Below, piece by piece: positions 1 through 8,416 of a stretch of 13,254 nt of DNA. Where the stretch lies: positions 1 through 13,254 of the forward strand of contig CAZFCK010000131.1 of the NCBI GenBank assembly GCA_964517355.1. Direction: 5' to 3'. The notes under the pieces are model-generated. The model was not told where the DNA came from. It was given only the letters and a program-made list of their open reading frames with translations, and did no database searches. This stretch comes from CAZFCK01 sp964517355 (GTDB lineage Bacteria; Desulfobacterota; Desulfovibrionia; Desulfovibrionales; Desulfovibrionaceae). Each line of letters opens with the position of its first letter. Within the stretch, counting starts at the first letter, position 1. The position numbers and the translations under genes are program-made.

Positions 1-53
1 AATTGGAAATTGTTTCAGGGGAGAGCCTTGTTTCAAGGCGAAAATGCGCTAAA
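1..53 (-). repeat. Module B repeat, inverted copy at window edge
   Basis: These 53 bases are the exact reverse complement of 9239-9291 and run to the window edge, so the repeat probably continues outside. The unit contains the perfect hairpin GCCTTG-AAA-CAAGGC and one arm of the longer hairpin that is complete in the other copy. The copy ends exactly where the terminator stem of the protease operon begins. No coding function is visible. I read it as a copy of a dispersed intergenic element. Confidence 0.85.
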
Positions 54-87
54 AAGGCGCCGCCGGGTGATTGCCCGACGGCGCCTT
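49..87 (-). terminator. Rho-independent terminator of the protease operon
   Basis: Bases 54-62 pair perfectly with 79-87 (9 bp, AAGGCGCCG arm). After one C/A mismatch, 64-67 pair with 74-77, leaving a 6-base loop. Read on the minus strand, the stem is followed by TTTTTAGCGC and then a further T run. It lies about 30 bases past the stop codon of the minus-strand protease gene, where a terminator is expected. The T run overlaps the adjacent module B repeat. Confidence 0.85.
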
Positions 88-115
88 GCTAATTGTTATA
101 TCTCAATGTTGAGGA

Positions 116-2728
116 TTAGAGGATCTTTTTTCTGGTGACGAACAATCCGGCCAACGCCAGGGAGATGAAGAAGATGAGACCGCCGCCCAAGGGCACGGGC
201 TTCACGGGAGTGGGCTCACCTTCCACAAACACGGTCATGGCGTTGGAAGGCACCTTGTTGGCCGTGACGATCAACAGGCCGCTGGTGACAGTGTCAGGCA
301 CCTTGATGGTTATTTCGGTGTTGGTCCACGCTGTCACGTTGTCGGTCGGAATACGGGTGCCGCTGATGCTCACGTTGTTGGTGTCGGAGGCGCGTTTGCC
401 CACACCGGGATCATCGCCGAAGTAGTTGCCGTAAATGATCAGGGTGTCGCCGTGGGAAACCGTGTACTTGCTCAAGGATTCCAGGGCGGGGCCGGACCAT
501 GCCGTGGTCTTGGCGATGGTCGAAGCCTTCACCGTACTGTCGTCCTGGGCGACAACCGCCACTGTTAAGGTGTTGGAGGTGTTGTTGGCCGTGCCGGCGG
601 GGACGGTGGTGGTCGCGGTAACGACCTGCGAGCCATTGGCGTCCAGGGTCACGCTGGCGGGGATGGCGCTGGTGTCGTCCCATCCCAGGGTGCTGCTCTT
701 CGAGATGTTGAATGTGCGCGACGTATCCGCCAGGTTTTTAATGGTGAAGGAATACGTCGTGCTGTCGCCGGGGGCAACAACCTTCTCCTCGCTGCCCTCG
801 CGGGTGACGCTCACCGTGCCGGCGGACAGGGTTACCTTGGCTTCGCGCACAAGGTCGCCCCCGTCCGTTACGCCGAGCTTGTAGTCGCCGGAATCGGTGA
901 ACGTGGTCTCGCCGCCGAACGTACCGTCGTTGGGCAGGCCGTCATTGTGCAGGCCGTCGTCGTAAAGGGTCAGCGGGGTCTTGCCCGTTCCGTCGGCCTT
1001 CACAAGATAGAACTCAAGGGTCTCGCCGTCCCACGGAGCGGCGATGTCGGATGCGGTATAGACTACCGTGGTGCCGAGGCCGGGTTCTCCAGGACCGCCG
1101 GGGGCGGTCGCGGGCACCAGGCCGGGGAAGGTCACCGTGACGAGGAGTTTGTCTCCCACGCCGACAGCGGTGGTCGAGGAGTCGAAATCAAGGGATTCCA
1201 CGGAGAGACAGGTGACGCTCACGTCGTATTCCCTGTCGGATTCCGTATTCACGGTCCAGGAACCGGCCAGCAGGGCCGGGGAGGTGATGACGTACATGGT
1301 GCTGTTGCCCGCGGTGGTGATAGCCACACCTTCGGTTTCAGCGGTCATGGTCACGCCGTTAGGATCAAGCAGGGAAACGATTCCGGTGGCGCCGGTGCGC
1401 ACGTCGAAAATGACCACCAGTTTCGTTACCGAAGAGTCCACCATGAAGTTGTTGGAGGCGGTTCCCGCCGCGAAATGCACTCTCTGGATCGCGGAAGAGG
1501 AAAGCGCTTCCTCAAGGATCATGTCCGTGGCCTCGGAGATGTTCGCGCTGGAGACCGCGAAGTAAAGACCGCTGGTGCCGTAGGAGAGTTCTTCACCCGC
1601 CGTGTAGGCGCTGATGTCGGCAGCCAGGGCGTGGGGCGAATCAAGCATGGCGCTGTCGAAGCCTTCCTGGTCGAAGTTCACGCTGTTCTGTTGGCAGGAG
1701 CCGTTGACCGGGTCATTGCAGTCCGCTGCCAGGTCGTAGGAACAGGTGCCCAGAATGGTGGAATGCAGCTTACAGCCGGCGCCGATGAGGTTGCTCAGGG
1801 TGATGAGCATGCGCCCCGCGTCGCCGTGCGAGCTGGCGTCGGTCATCCACCAGACATCGCTTTTGGGCAGCTTGGCGGCCGCGTTGTCCAGGGCGCCGTA
1901 GCCTTCTTCCGGGCAGTCCCCACCGCCGCCGGCCGAAAGGTTGTTGACCCAGGTCGTAATGACGTCGGGATCAACGGTGGCGCCCACATTGGTCACGTAG
2001 TCCTTATACGTCGTGAGATGGTATTTGGCGAAGGTTCCCGCATTCTTGAGAGCGGCGATCTTGCTGGTCAACGTAGATTTCACGCTGGCGATTTCATCCC
2101 ACATGCTGCCCGTGTCGTCCACGACAAAGGCCAGCTTTTGAGGAATCACGATCAGGGTGTGCGTCCAGGTATGGTCTGGAGCGCTCACAGCCGAAGCGTG
2201 GGTGATGGTCTTGGTGCCGTTCCAGGGGTCGTGGATGAGCACGTTGGCCGAATCATCATAGCCGTAGAGCACGATGAAGTGGCCGCCGCCACCGGTCCAT
2301 CCGTAGCGCATGATGATGGGGCTGTCGTCGTCGATGGCGGTCTTGACCGCGTCCCAGCTCAGAGCCGAGGCTTTGTTTTCGGATTTTGCCCCCCAGTTTT
2401 CCAGAATGGCTTGCAGACTGCCGGCTTTGCCGTACATCCAGTTGGGCTGGTTGCAGATGGCGCCGCCGGAGTCGGCCGTGGTGCAGCAGTTCGCCGCGCC
2501 CCAAGCGTTTTTGTCCCTGGCCCAGTTGGCCATGGCGCATTGCGTGGGCACGGTGATGGACCTGGTGTATCCCAGGACCATGTAGGAGGAGCCGGCCCAG
2601 CACCAGTTTGTCTCTTCCTGCTTCGCATAGGTGATATCAAGACTTTTCGCCGCTAGCGCCAAGGATGGCAGCAGCAATGCCATGGCCAGGAAGGCCGCCA
2701 AAAAATAACGCGCCTTATTCAGTCTCAT
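116..2728 (-). CDS. Secreted papain-like cysteine protease with VWA, Ig-like, IPT/TIG domains and C-terminal anchor
   Basis: Predicted exported or surface protein of 870 residues. Start: the ATG at 2728 has GGGGA eight bases upstream; the ATG at 2743 would add five residues and has no clear ribosome site. A signal peptide covers residues 1-26, with ALA before the cut. Residues 30-195 look like a C39/C70-type papain-like protease: Gln37, Cys43 in NWCWAG, His150 in GGGGHFIVLYGYD and Asp167 in IHDPW. A von Willebrand A domain follows (about 199-395) with DDTGSM (MIDAS-like) and MTDASSHG. Next come beta-rich domains, including an acidic repeat around 587-600 (DDGLHNDGLPNDG) that could bind calcium, then an IPT/TIG domain (745-837). 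The tail (838-870) has PVPLGG, one hydrophobic helix and RKK, like a protein-sorting or anchor signal. The substrate is unknown. The architecture suggests adhesion plus proteolysis at the cell surface (inference). It is second in an operon with the 221-residue secreted protein. Confidence 0.85.
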   Translation of the reverse strand: MRLNKARYFLAAFLAMALLLPSLALAAKSLDITYAKQEETNWCWAGSSYMVLGYTRSITVPTQCAMANWARDKNAWGAANCCTTADSGGAICNQPNWMYGKAGSLQAILENWGAKSENKASALSWDAVKTAIDDDSPIIMRYGWTGGGGHFIVLYGYDDSANVLIHDPWNGTKTITHASAVSAPDHTWTHTLIVIPQKLAFVVDDTGSMWDEIASVKSTLTSKIAALKNAGTFAKYHLTTYKDYVTNVGATVDPDVITTWVNNLSAGGGGDCPEEGYGALDNAAAKLPKSDVWWMTDASSHGDAGRMLITLSNLIGAGCKLHSTILGTCSYDLAADCNDPVNGSCQQNSVNFDQEGFDSAMLDSPHALAADISAYTAGEELSYGTSGLYFAVSSANISEATDMILEEALSSSAIQRVHFAAGTASNNFMVDSSVTKLVVIFDVRTGATGIVSLLDPNGVTMTAETEGVAITTAGNSTMYVITSPALLAGSWTVNTESDREYDVSVTCLSVESLDFDSSTTAVGVGDKLLVTVTFPGLVPATAPGGPGEPGLGTTVVYTASDIAAPWDGETLEFYLVKADGTGKTPLTLYDDGLHNDGLPNDGTFGGETTFTDSGDYKLGVTDGGDLVREAKVTLSAGTVSVTREGSEEKVVAPGDSTTYSFTIKNLADTSRTFNISKSSTLGWDDTSAIPASVTLDANGSQVVTATTTVPAGTANNTSNTLTVAVVAQDDSTVKASTIAKTTAWSGPALESLSKYTVSHGDTLIIYGNYFGDDPGVGKRASDTNNVSISGTRIPTDNVTAWTNTEITIKVPDTVTSGLLIVTANKVPSNAMTVFVEGEPTPVKPVPLGGGLIFFISLALAGLFVTRKKIL

Positions 2729-2747
2729 ACGAAATGTCCCCATGTGT

Positions 2748-3413
2748 TTAATCGCCAGGAGGAATATCCTGGTTCGGTGGAGTTGAAGATACGTTGTCTA
2801 ACAGGGCCCCAGCCTGGTCTCGTGTTAATATCTGTGCGTTTGCTTCAAGCGTCCCCAAGAGGTTGACCCAGGTCCAGGCTCCGTCTTTCTCGGAGAGCAG
2901 GAGGTCGTAGTTGGGACTCATGAAGCGGACATATCGCAATGAAGTGAAGGAAGCGTCCGCGGACAGGCCGAGTTTCGCCAGACCCGAGGCGAGTCTGTTG
3001 GCGAGAAAGGCGTCGCCCACGGCGAACGCTTCATACGTGTTGTCTTCATTAGCCTTCACGCTGACAATGCAGCGGATCTGGCCGTCCACCCCCACAGGGA
3101 CGATCCAAAACAGCGGAGCCACGGCCATGGCTTGTTCAACACTTTGTACGGAGAGGGGATCTTTGGTGCGGTCGGGTTGGTAGACTCCCAACGGTTGCAG
3201 AACAATGGCGCGCTGCACTTCAAGGGCGTTGCCGAAGCCGTAAGCGTCGAGGGAAGATAAAGGGGGCGCGTCGCCCCAGGCCTTGAAGCGTTCCGCAGCT
3301 GCCTGGCGTATGGCCTCGTCATCAGCCGCGGCGCAAGGCGAAGGTGACAGCAGGGTCATGGCGGCCAAAAAGAACAGAGCAATGATAGCGCTTGGTATCA
3401 TTAATAATCGCAA
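2748..3413 (-). CDS. Secreted protein of unknown function, partner of the protease
   Basis: I do not recognise this 221-residue protein. The start is TTG at 3413, chosen because GGGAG lies seven bases upstream (complement of 3421-3425); the in-frame ATG at 3401 would be too far from it. Residues 1-30 form a signal peptide (hydrophobic run, then CAAADD). There is no lipobox, so it is probably soluble in the periplasm or exported. The mature part is a mixed alpha/beta sequence without cysteines or obvious catalytic motifs. Its stop codon lies 19 bases before the protease start used here, so the two are almost certainly co-transcribed. A role as chaperone, inhibitor or accessory factor of the downstream protease is a guess from position only. 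Confidence 0.75.
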   Translation of the reverse strand: MRLLMIPSAIIALFFLAAMTLLSPSPCAAADDEAIRQAAAERFKAWGDAPPLSSLDAYGFGNALEVQRAIVLQPLGVYQPDRTKDPLSVQSVEQAMAVAPLFWIVPVGVDGQIRCIVSVKANEDNTYEAFAVGDAFLANRLASGLAKLGLSADASFTSLRYVRFMSPNYDLLLSEKDGAWTWVNLLGTLEANAQILTRDQAGALLDNVSSTPPNQDIPPGD

Positions 3414-3763
3414 TGTATTACTCCCTTAGACGTTGTTAAATTGCCAATGAATGATCATTTCTTGCAGCGTGCGGGCAACAAAGCGCAGAAGCGAAGGACT
3501 CCTGCTTCCGGCGCAACACTGTGATCAAACAACGTACAATATAGAACTACAACTTGTTGAAGAAGCGAAGGATGCACGGTAGGGACTGTGCCGGACAGGA
3601 ACACGCAGGAAGAGAGATGCTTGAATCCCCTTATGTGCATCTCCAAAAATGCATACCCCCCCTTTTAAAATAAGTAGCATTTTTTTATTAATTAAACTAG
3701 ATGGTTGAGTTTGATATGCCTGATATCGTAAAAAATTAGTCGTATTATTATTTCTACGCTAAT

Positions 3764-3785
3764 GCCATCTTTGCGTCAAGATGGC
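3764..3785. promoter_or_regulatory. Perfect hairpin or operator-like palindrome
   Basis: GCCATCTT (3764-3771) is the exact reverse complement of AAGATGGC (3778-3785), with a 6-base spacer. Only a weak T-rich stretch follows on either strand, so it is a poor terminator. It sits in the divergent regulatory region and could be an operator or an RNA stem. Confidence 0.4.
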
Positions 3786-3886
3786 TTTGTGAGAATTTTG
3801 TGTTATCAGCGCGCCATGGTGGTCCCCAATGGGTCCGGTAGGCTGATATCTGATGTCGTGTTTAAAAAAAATATTACATAGCGGAG

Positions 3887-3915
3887 TTGTCATCATACTA
3901 CCTGTTCGATAATTT
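3887..3915 (+). promoter_or_regulatory. Weak sigma-70-like promoter candidate for the kinase operon
   Basis: TTGTCA (3887-3892, five of six matches to TTGACA) is followed after 17 bases by TAATTT (3910-3915), a poor -10. The overlapping GATAAT (3908-3913) is a better -10 but leaves only 15 bases of spacing. It would give a leader of about 330 bases before the kinase start at 4250. Confidence 0.25.
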
Positions 3916-4249
3916 TGTTAGGAAACAACGTTGGCGTGGATACGGAGCGGCCGTTTGTTGGCGATCCACTCATGCTTCCTCGATGAAGAATCAATCGATG
4001 TCCACTGAAAAAAAGTGCTGGCCGTACGAATTTTTTGTATTACTACGCAGGATAAAACGTAAGGGCGCATGCATGGCAACATCTTTCGTCCCGCTTCGGC
4101 GCCTGAAAAGATGAGCTGTTCATAAAACTTGATCAAATATATGAAAATCAATTTTTTGTGCCGGGATGATCTGGACGATGCCGGTATGTTGCGTTAAAAA
4201 TCCCAAGTGGTGTTTTGGCTGTCTCATGGCTCCAAGATCAGGAGGCTGC

Positions 4250-6844
4250 ATGCCGGGCCAGGAAAATAATTTTTGCGATGCATTTCAACTCGCCCTGGAA
4301 TGCGTTGATGAATTGGTCGCCATTGTTGACAACGAGCACATCTACCGTATGGCGAACCGCGCCTTTCTTGAAAAACGCGGTCTCTCGCGTCAGTGCGTTG
4401 TGGGGGCCGGAGTGCGCGATGTGCTCGGTCAGGAACTCTATACGCGGATTTTGCCTCACCTGGAGCGTTGTTTTCAAGGATACAGGGTGGAATACTTCCT
4501 CGACGTGGTCTATCCGGAAGACGGCATGCGGCATCTCCACGTCAGCTACACGCCGTTGCAGGAAGAGGACGGCGCTGTGGGGCGGATTCTTTCCATCATT
4601 AAGGATGTGACCTCCGTCAGGCAGATGGAGGACATCTCCCGCCGCCACGACGCCACCTATGCCAAGTTGTTTCTCGAATCGCCGGCCGTCATGCTCGTCG
4701 TCGATCCCGGTACCGGGCTTATTATCGACAGCAACAACGCAAGTTCGCTGTTTTACGGACGCAGCAAGGAAGAGCTTTGCCTGTTGCCCGTCAGTGAACT
4801 CGAAGCCCCGGAGTGCAGGGGAGATATGCTTCGGTTTGGGACACATCGGACTGCGACGCTGGCGAGCAGGCATGTTGCCGGCCTTGCGTGCAAGGATGTT
4901 GAAATCCATGCCTCAACGCTGAACGCCGGACCGGGGCACATGCTCCATTTTACGATTCATGATGTCGACGATTCGCGAAAGCAGGCTGTGCGTAACGCTT
5001 TTTTGGCTTCCATCGTCCATTCGACGCATGACGCCGTGATCGGCATGCGTCTTGACGGGGGCATTCTGAGTTGGAACAAGGGCGCGCAGAATGTTTACGG
5101 ATATGCCGAAGAGGAAATGATCGGCGCCGATGTGCGCGTTCTCGTTCCTTCGCCATTGCTGGTTGAATTCGAATCCCTATTGCAGCGCGTACGCCAGGGG
5201 GAGCAAGTGGATAGTCATGAATCCCGCCACTTGCGTAAGGACGGCGCCATTGTCTGGGTTTCTCTCATTTTTTCTCCCATTAAAGACGAGCGGGATGTCA
5301 TCAGGGGCATATCCGCCATAGCGCGTGACATTACGGAACGAAAAGATGCCGAACATCGTATCGCCATGCTCGCCGGCGTAGTGGAACACGCCCAATACGG
5401 CATCATGATTCTGGATCGGGAGTTTCGCGTCAACTATGTCAATGTGGCCTTCAGCAGGCTTACTGGGCTCAGCGCCCGGGAGATTCTCGGCAGCCCCGCG
5501 CAAGCGCTTTTGCAACAGGTGGAGGTGGAGTGTTTCGAGAATTCCGTACTCGGAATGGCGTCATGGGAAGGACGGCTTGCGCTTGTCGGCGCCCCCGGCA
5601 GGGTGTTCAAGGCCCGGGCGTTGACGTTTCCGGAACCTGGAGGCGTGGGGCGCAACAGGGTTTGCATTTTGCGCGACAGCAGCCGCGAGGACGCACTGGA
5701 GCTGCAATTGCGGCAAGCGCAAAAAATGGAGGCGTTGGGAACCCTGGCCAGCGGCGTGGCCCATGATTTCAACAATGTTCTCGCGTCGATCATGGTGAAC
5801 GCGGAGACGGGACGCATGCTGGGAGACACGTTGCATCCCATTTTGCGCGAGTGCCTGGACGATATCAACCGCTCCAGCAAACGCGGCGCTGAATTGGTGA
5901 AAAATATCCTGACCTTTTGCAGGCAGGCCGAGCAGGAGCTCAAGCCGTTGCATATGCAGTCGGTTGTCAAGGAGACCATCAAGCTCTTGCGCGCCACGCT
6001 GCCTGTCTCGCTGGAACTGAAATTTTTCTATGCGGCTGAAGAGGCCGTCGTCATTGGAGATCCGTCCCAGATTCATCAGGTGGTCATGAATTTGTGCCTG
6101 AACGCCATGCAGGCCATGCCCAACGGCGGCGTGTTGGAGGTGCGGCTTGAGATGACGCAGGGGCACAATGTGCATGGGGAGAAGCGGCAGTATGTGCTGT
6201 TGCGTGTGGCGGATCACGGTTGCGGGATTCCCGCCGAGCTTTTGCCGCGTGTTTGCGATCCGTTTTTCACCACCAAAAAGCCGGGCGAGGGCACGGGGCT
6301 TGGTTTGTCCATAGTGCATGGAATTGTTTCAAGTTATTCCGGAACAATGGATATCGCGTCGCGGCCGGGAAAAGGCACTGTGGTTTCGGTGCGTCTGCCT
6401 CTGGTCGAGATGCATGCGCAGCAGCAAGAGGCCGCGGCCAAGCCGATGCTTCCGGGAAAGGGCAAATTATTGCTTGTGGTGGATGATTCCATCATGCTGC
6501 ATTCCCTGGAGCGGGGGTTGCGTATGTTGGGGTACGAGCCGCTTGCCGTTTCCTGCCCCCGCCGCGCGCTGGATTTTTTCGTCAAGGAAGGCGCGGCGGT
6601 GGAATTGCTGCTCTGCGATCAGGAGACGCCGGGACTTTCCGGGGTGCAACTCGTTGCGGCCTTGCGGGAGTTGGCGCCGGCAATTCCGGTGGTGCTTTTC
6701 GCTCAGGACGGATTGCAGCCAGGCTCCGCTACAGTCCGTGACCTGGAGCCTTGCGAGCTGTTGCAGAAACCAGTATCGGTTGTGGAGCTGAATAACGCTA
6801 TCCGCAGGCTCCTCCAGCAAGGCGGAGCAGACCCCCAGGCATAA
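4250..6844 (+). CDS. Soluble multi-PAS hybrid histidine kinase with C-terminal receiver
   Basis: Autophosphorylating sensor kinase of 864 residues, probably cytoplasmic because no membrane segment is visible. Start: the ATG at 4250 has AGGAGG four bases upstream; the upstream in-frame ATGs at 4166 and 4226 lack a ribosome site. Four PAS-like domains lie at about 8-125, 135-245, 250-370 (ending in RDITERKDAEHR) and 371-480. The HisKA domain (about 485-555) carries GVAHDFNN with His505. The ATPase domain (about 600-717) has an N box (NLCLNAMQAMP), DHGCGIP and GEGTGLGLSIVHG. The receiver (about 739-860) has the acidic pair in VVDDS, Asp790 and Lys840, but Ala818 stands where Thr or Ser is usual. 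The NtrC-type regulator starts 11 bases after the stop, so it is the expected partner. The signal is unknown; multiple PAS domains suggest small-molecule, redox or energy sensing. Confidence 0.92.
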   Translation: MPGQENNFCDAFQLALECVDELVAIVDNEHIYRMANRAFLEKRGLSRQCVVGAGVRDVLGQELYTRILPHLERCFQGYRVEYFLDVVYPEDGMRHLHVSYTPLQEEDGAVGRILSIIKDVTSVRQMEDISRRHDATYAKLFLESPAVMLVVDPGTGLIIDSNNASSLFYGRSKEELCLLPVSELEAPECRGDMLRFGTHRTATLASRHVAGLACKDVEIHASTLNAGPGHMLHFTIHDVDDSRKQAVRNAFLASIVHSTHDAVIGMRLDGGILSWNKGAQNVYGYAEEEMIGADVRVLVPSPLLVEFESLLQRVRQGEQVDSHESRHLRKDGAIVWVSLIFSPIKDERDVIRGISAIARDITERKDAEHRIAMLAGVVEHAQYGIMILDREFRVNYVNVAFSRLTGLSAREILGSPAQALLQQVEVECFENSVLGMASWEGRLALVGAPGRVFKARALTFPEPGGVGRNRVCILRDSSREDALELQLRQAQKMEALGTLASGVAHDFNNVLASIMVNAETGRMLGDTLHPILRECLDDINRSSKRGAELVKNILTFCRQAEQELKPLHMQSVVKETIKLLRATLPVSLELKFFYAAEEAVVIGDPSQIHQVVMNLCLNAMQAMPNGGVLEVRLEMTQGHNVHGEKRQYVLLRVADHGCGIPAELLPRVCDPFFTTKKPGEGTGLGLSIVHGIVSSYSGTMDIASRPGKGTVVSVRLPLVEMHAQQQEAAAKPMLPGKGKLLLVVDDSIMLHSLERGLRMLGYEPLAVSCPRRALDFFVKEGAAVELLLCDQETPGLSGVQLVAALRELAPAIPVVLFAQDGLQPGSATVRDLEPCELLQKPVSVVELNNAIRRLLQQGGADPQA

Positions 6845-6855
6845 GGCCAAAGCCC

Positions 6856-8235
6856 ATGGCCAGGCTTTTGATCATAGAAGACGACACCTTGTTTAACGCG
6901 ACTCTGGCGCGCTCCCTGCAAATGCTGGGACATAGAGTGACGCAGGCCCACAGCCTGGAAGACGGGCTGCTTGCCGCCGGACAGGGCTGCGACGTTATTT
7001 TTTTGGATGTCAATTTACCGGACGGCAACGGGCTTGAGGCTATTTCCAGCATGATGCGAGGCGCCTTGCCTGCCGAGGTCATCGTCATCACGGGAGAGGG
7101 CGACGCCCATGGCGCGGAACACGCCATGCGCTTCGGCGCCTGGGATTATCTGGAGAAGCCTTTTAGTCTGGATAAGATGATTCTCACCTTGAAAAGGGCG
7201 TTGGCCTATCGCGAGCAGAAAGCAAAGCCGCAATTGCCGCTCCTCTACCGGGAGGGCATAGTCGGCGGCAGTCCTGAACTTGGAATGTGTTTGGAAATGC
7301 TCGGCAGGGCCGCCGGAACGGACGCTCCGGTTTTGCTGTTCGGCGAGACAGGGACGGGCAAGGAGCTTTTCGCCCGGGCTTTGCACGCGAACAGCCGCCG
7401 GGCCGGCAAGCCTTTTGTGGTTCTCGATTGTGCGGCCATTCCGGATACCCTTATTGAATCAGAACTCTTCGGACATGACAAAGGCGCCTATACCGGGGCT
7501 ATCCGCGACAAACAGGGGTTGGTTTCGCAGGCGGATGGCGGCACTCTTTTTCTGGATGAAATCGCGGAAATGCCCTTGCATCAGCAGAAGGCGCTCCTGC
7601 GCCTGTTGCAAGAGAAGCGTTATCGCCCCGTAGGGGCGCTGCAGGAACGCAGTAGTGATTTCCGGGTCGTTTCCGCCACGAACCGCGATTTACGGCAGCG
7701 TATCCGCGCGGGCGTGTTTCGCGAGGACCTTCTTTTCAGGCTTGAGGCGTTCCGGATCGAACTGCCGCCGTTGCGCATACGGCGAGGCGACATGCGCGAG
7801 TTGGTGATGGCGCGTGTCGATACGCTTTGCCGCAAATACGATATCTTGCCCAAAGGATTTTCCCCCTGTTTTTTTGAAGCGTTGTGCGCATACGATTGGC
7901 CGGGAAACGTACGTGAACTTTTTTACGCTTTGGAACGGGCGTTGTTCACCGCCGGGGGAGGCTCGATACTTTACGCCAAGGATTTGCCGGGAAAAGTTCG
8001 TGCGGCCATGGCCTGTTCCAACTTGTCGCCCACCTTGCGGTCAAATGACGATACGTTTGCCGACAACGTCCCCATGCCCTCCCTCAAAAAGTTCAGATTC
8101 GCCGCGGAAAAAGGTTATTTGGAGGAGTTGTTGCGGCAGACAAAAGGCAATGTCTCCCAGGCCAGCCGTATGGCCGGTATATCAAGGCAACATATGCATT
8201 TGCTGATGCGTAGGTATAAGCTGGCACATGGATAG
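6856..8235 (+). CDS. NtrC-family sigma-54-dependent response regulator
   Basis: Transcription activator of 459 residues that remodels sigma-54 RNA polymerase by ATP hydrolysis. The receiver (1-120) has acidic residues Asp9 and Asp10, phospho-acceptor Asp51, Thr79 and Lys101. The AAA+ domain (about 135-370) has Walker A GETGTGKE (163-170), the sigma-54 contact loop GAYTGA (210-215, the Tyr variant of GAFTGA) and Walker B GGTLFLDE (228-235). The C-terminal Fis-type helix-turn-helix lies near 417-455 (GNVSQASRMAGISRQH). All key residues are intact, so it should be active. It begins 11 bases after the kinase stop; the stop codon overlaps a modest AAGG ribosome site. Its natural input is the four-PAS kinase upstream. 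A -24/-12 motif overlaps its own stop codon. Confidence 0.95.
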   Translation: MARLLIIEDDTLFNATLARSLQMLGHRVTQAHSLEDGLLAAGQGCDVIFLDVNLPDGNGLEAISSMMRGALPAEVIVITGEGDAHGAEHAMRFGAWDYLEKPFSLDKMILTLKRALAYREQKAKPQLPLLYREGIVGGSPELGMCLEMLGRAAGTDAPVLLFGETGTGKELFARALHANSRRAGKPFVVLDCAAIPDTLIESELFGHDKGAYTGAIRDKQGLVSQADGGTLFLDEIAEMPLHQQKALLRLLQEKRYRPVGALQERSSDFRVVSATNRDLRQRIRAGVFREDLLFRLEAFRIELPPLRIRRGDMRELVMARVDTLCRKYDILPKGFSPCFFEALCAYDWPGNVRELFYALERALFTAGGGSILYAKDLPGKVRAAMACSNLSPTLRSNDDTFADNVPMPSLKKFRFAAEKGYLEELLRQTKGNVSQASRMAGISRQHMHLLMRRYKLAHG

Positions 8236-8237
8236 CA
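8222..8237 (+). promoter_or_regulatory. Candidate sigma-54 promoter (-24/-12)
   Basis: TGGCAC, then five bases, then TAGCA matches the consensus TGGCAC-N5-TTGCA with a single mismatch and exact GG-to-GC spacing. It overlaps the last codons of the sigma-54 activator gene and would drive the response regulator at 8417, giving a leader of about 170 bases. The overlap with coding sequence means a chance match cannot be excluded. Confidence 0.4.
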
Positions 8238-8416
8238 GTGTAAATAAATTATTGCATGTGTAGTATGTTTATGACATGTGTCGTAAAAATATTACATCCT
8301 GATGCCTCCATCGCAAAGGGCCGCCCCTGGAAACGCCTTACTTCACGGTGATGCCCGGGTAGTCTCATGTTGGCATGTTCTTTGTATCTATAAATCGATA
8401 TGGGCATGGAGAACTC

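Larger units (their letters stand above)
3414..4249. other. AT-rich divergent intergenic region, no convincing gene
   Basis: This gap lies between the divergent protease and kinase operons. It is clearly richer in A and T than the genes, most of all at about 3655-3770 and 3860-3920. It holds a perfect 8-bp hairpin (3764-3785), a wider inverted repeat TATCAGC/GCTGATA (3804-3810 with 3842-3848) and a weak sigma-70-like promoter near 3887-3915. Open frames here are short, lack ribosome sites and have no recognisable motifs. I found no convincing promoter for the minus-strand operon. The region could hold both promoters with long leaders, or the decayed remains of a gene. Confidence 0.6.

Noticed and set aside
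947..2656. 569-codon plus-strand open frame
   Set aside because: It lies antisense to the protease gene, has low-complexity Gly/Val/His-rich content and no domain. It is a shadow of the GC-rich coding strand.
3887..4114. 75-codon open frame in the divergent region
   Set aside because: It would start at TTG with no spaced ribosome site, shows no motif and has composition unlike its neighbours.
4326..4353. TTGACA-16-TATGGC promoter-like motif
   Set aside because: It lies within the kinase coding region after the chosen start, so it cannot drive the full gene and is probably chance.
5561..6319. 252-codon minus-strand open frame within the kinase gene
   Set aside because: It is antisense to the conserved HisKA and ATPase domains and has no recognisable features of its own.
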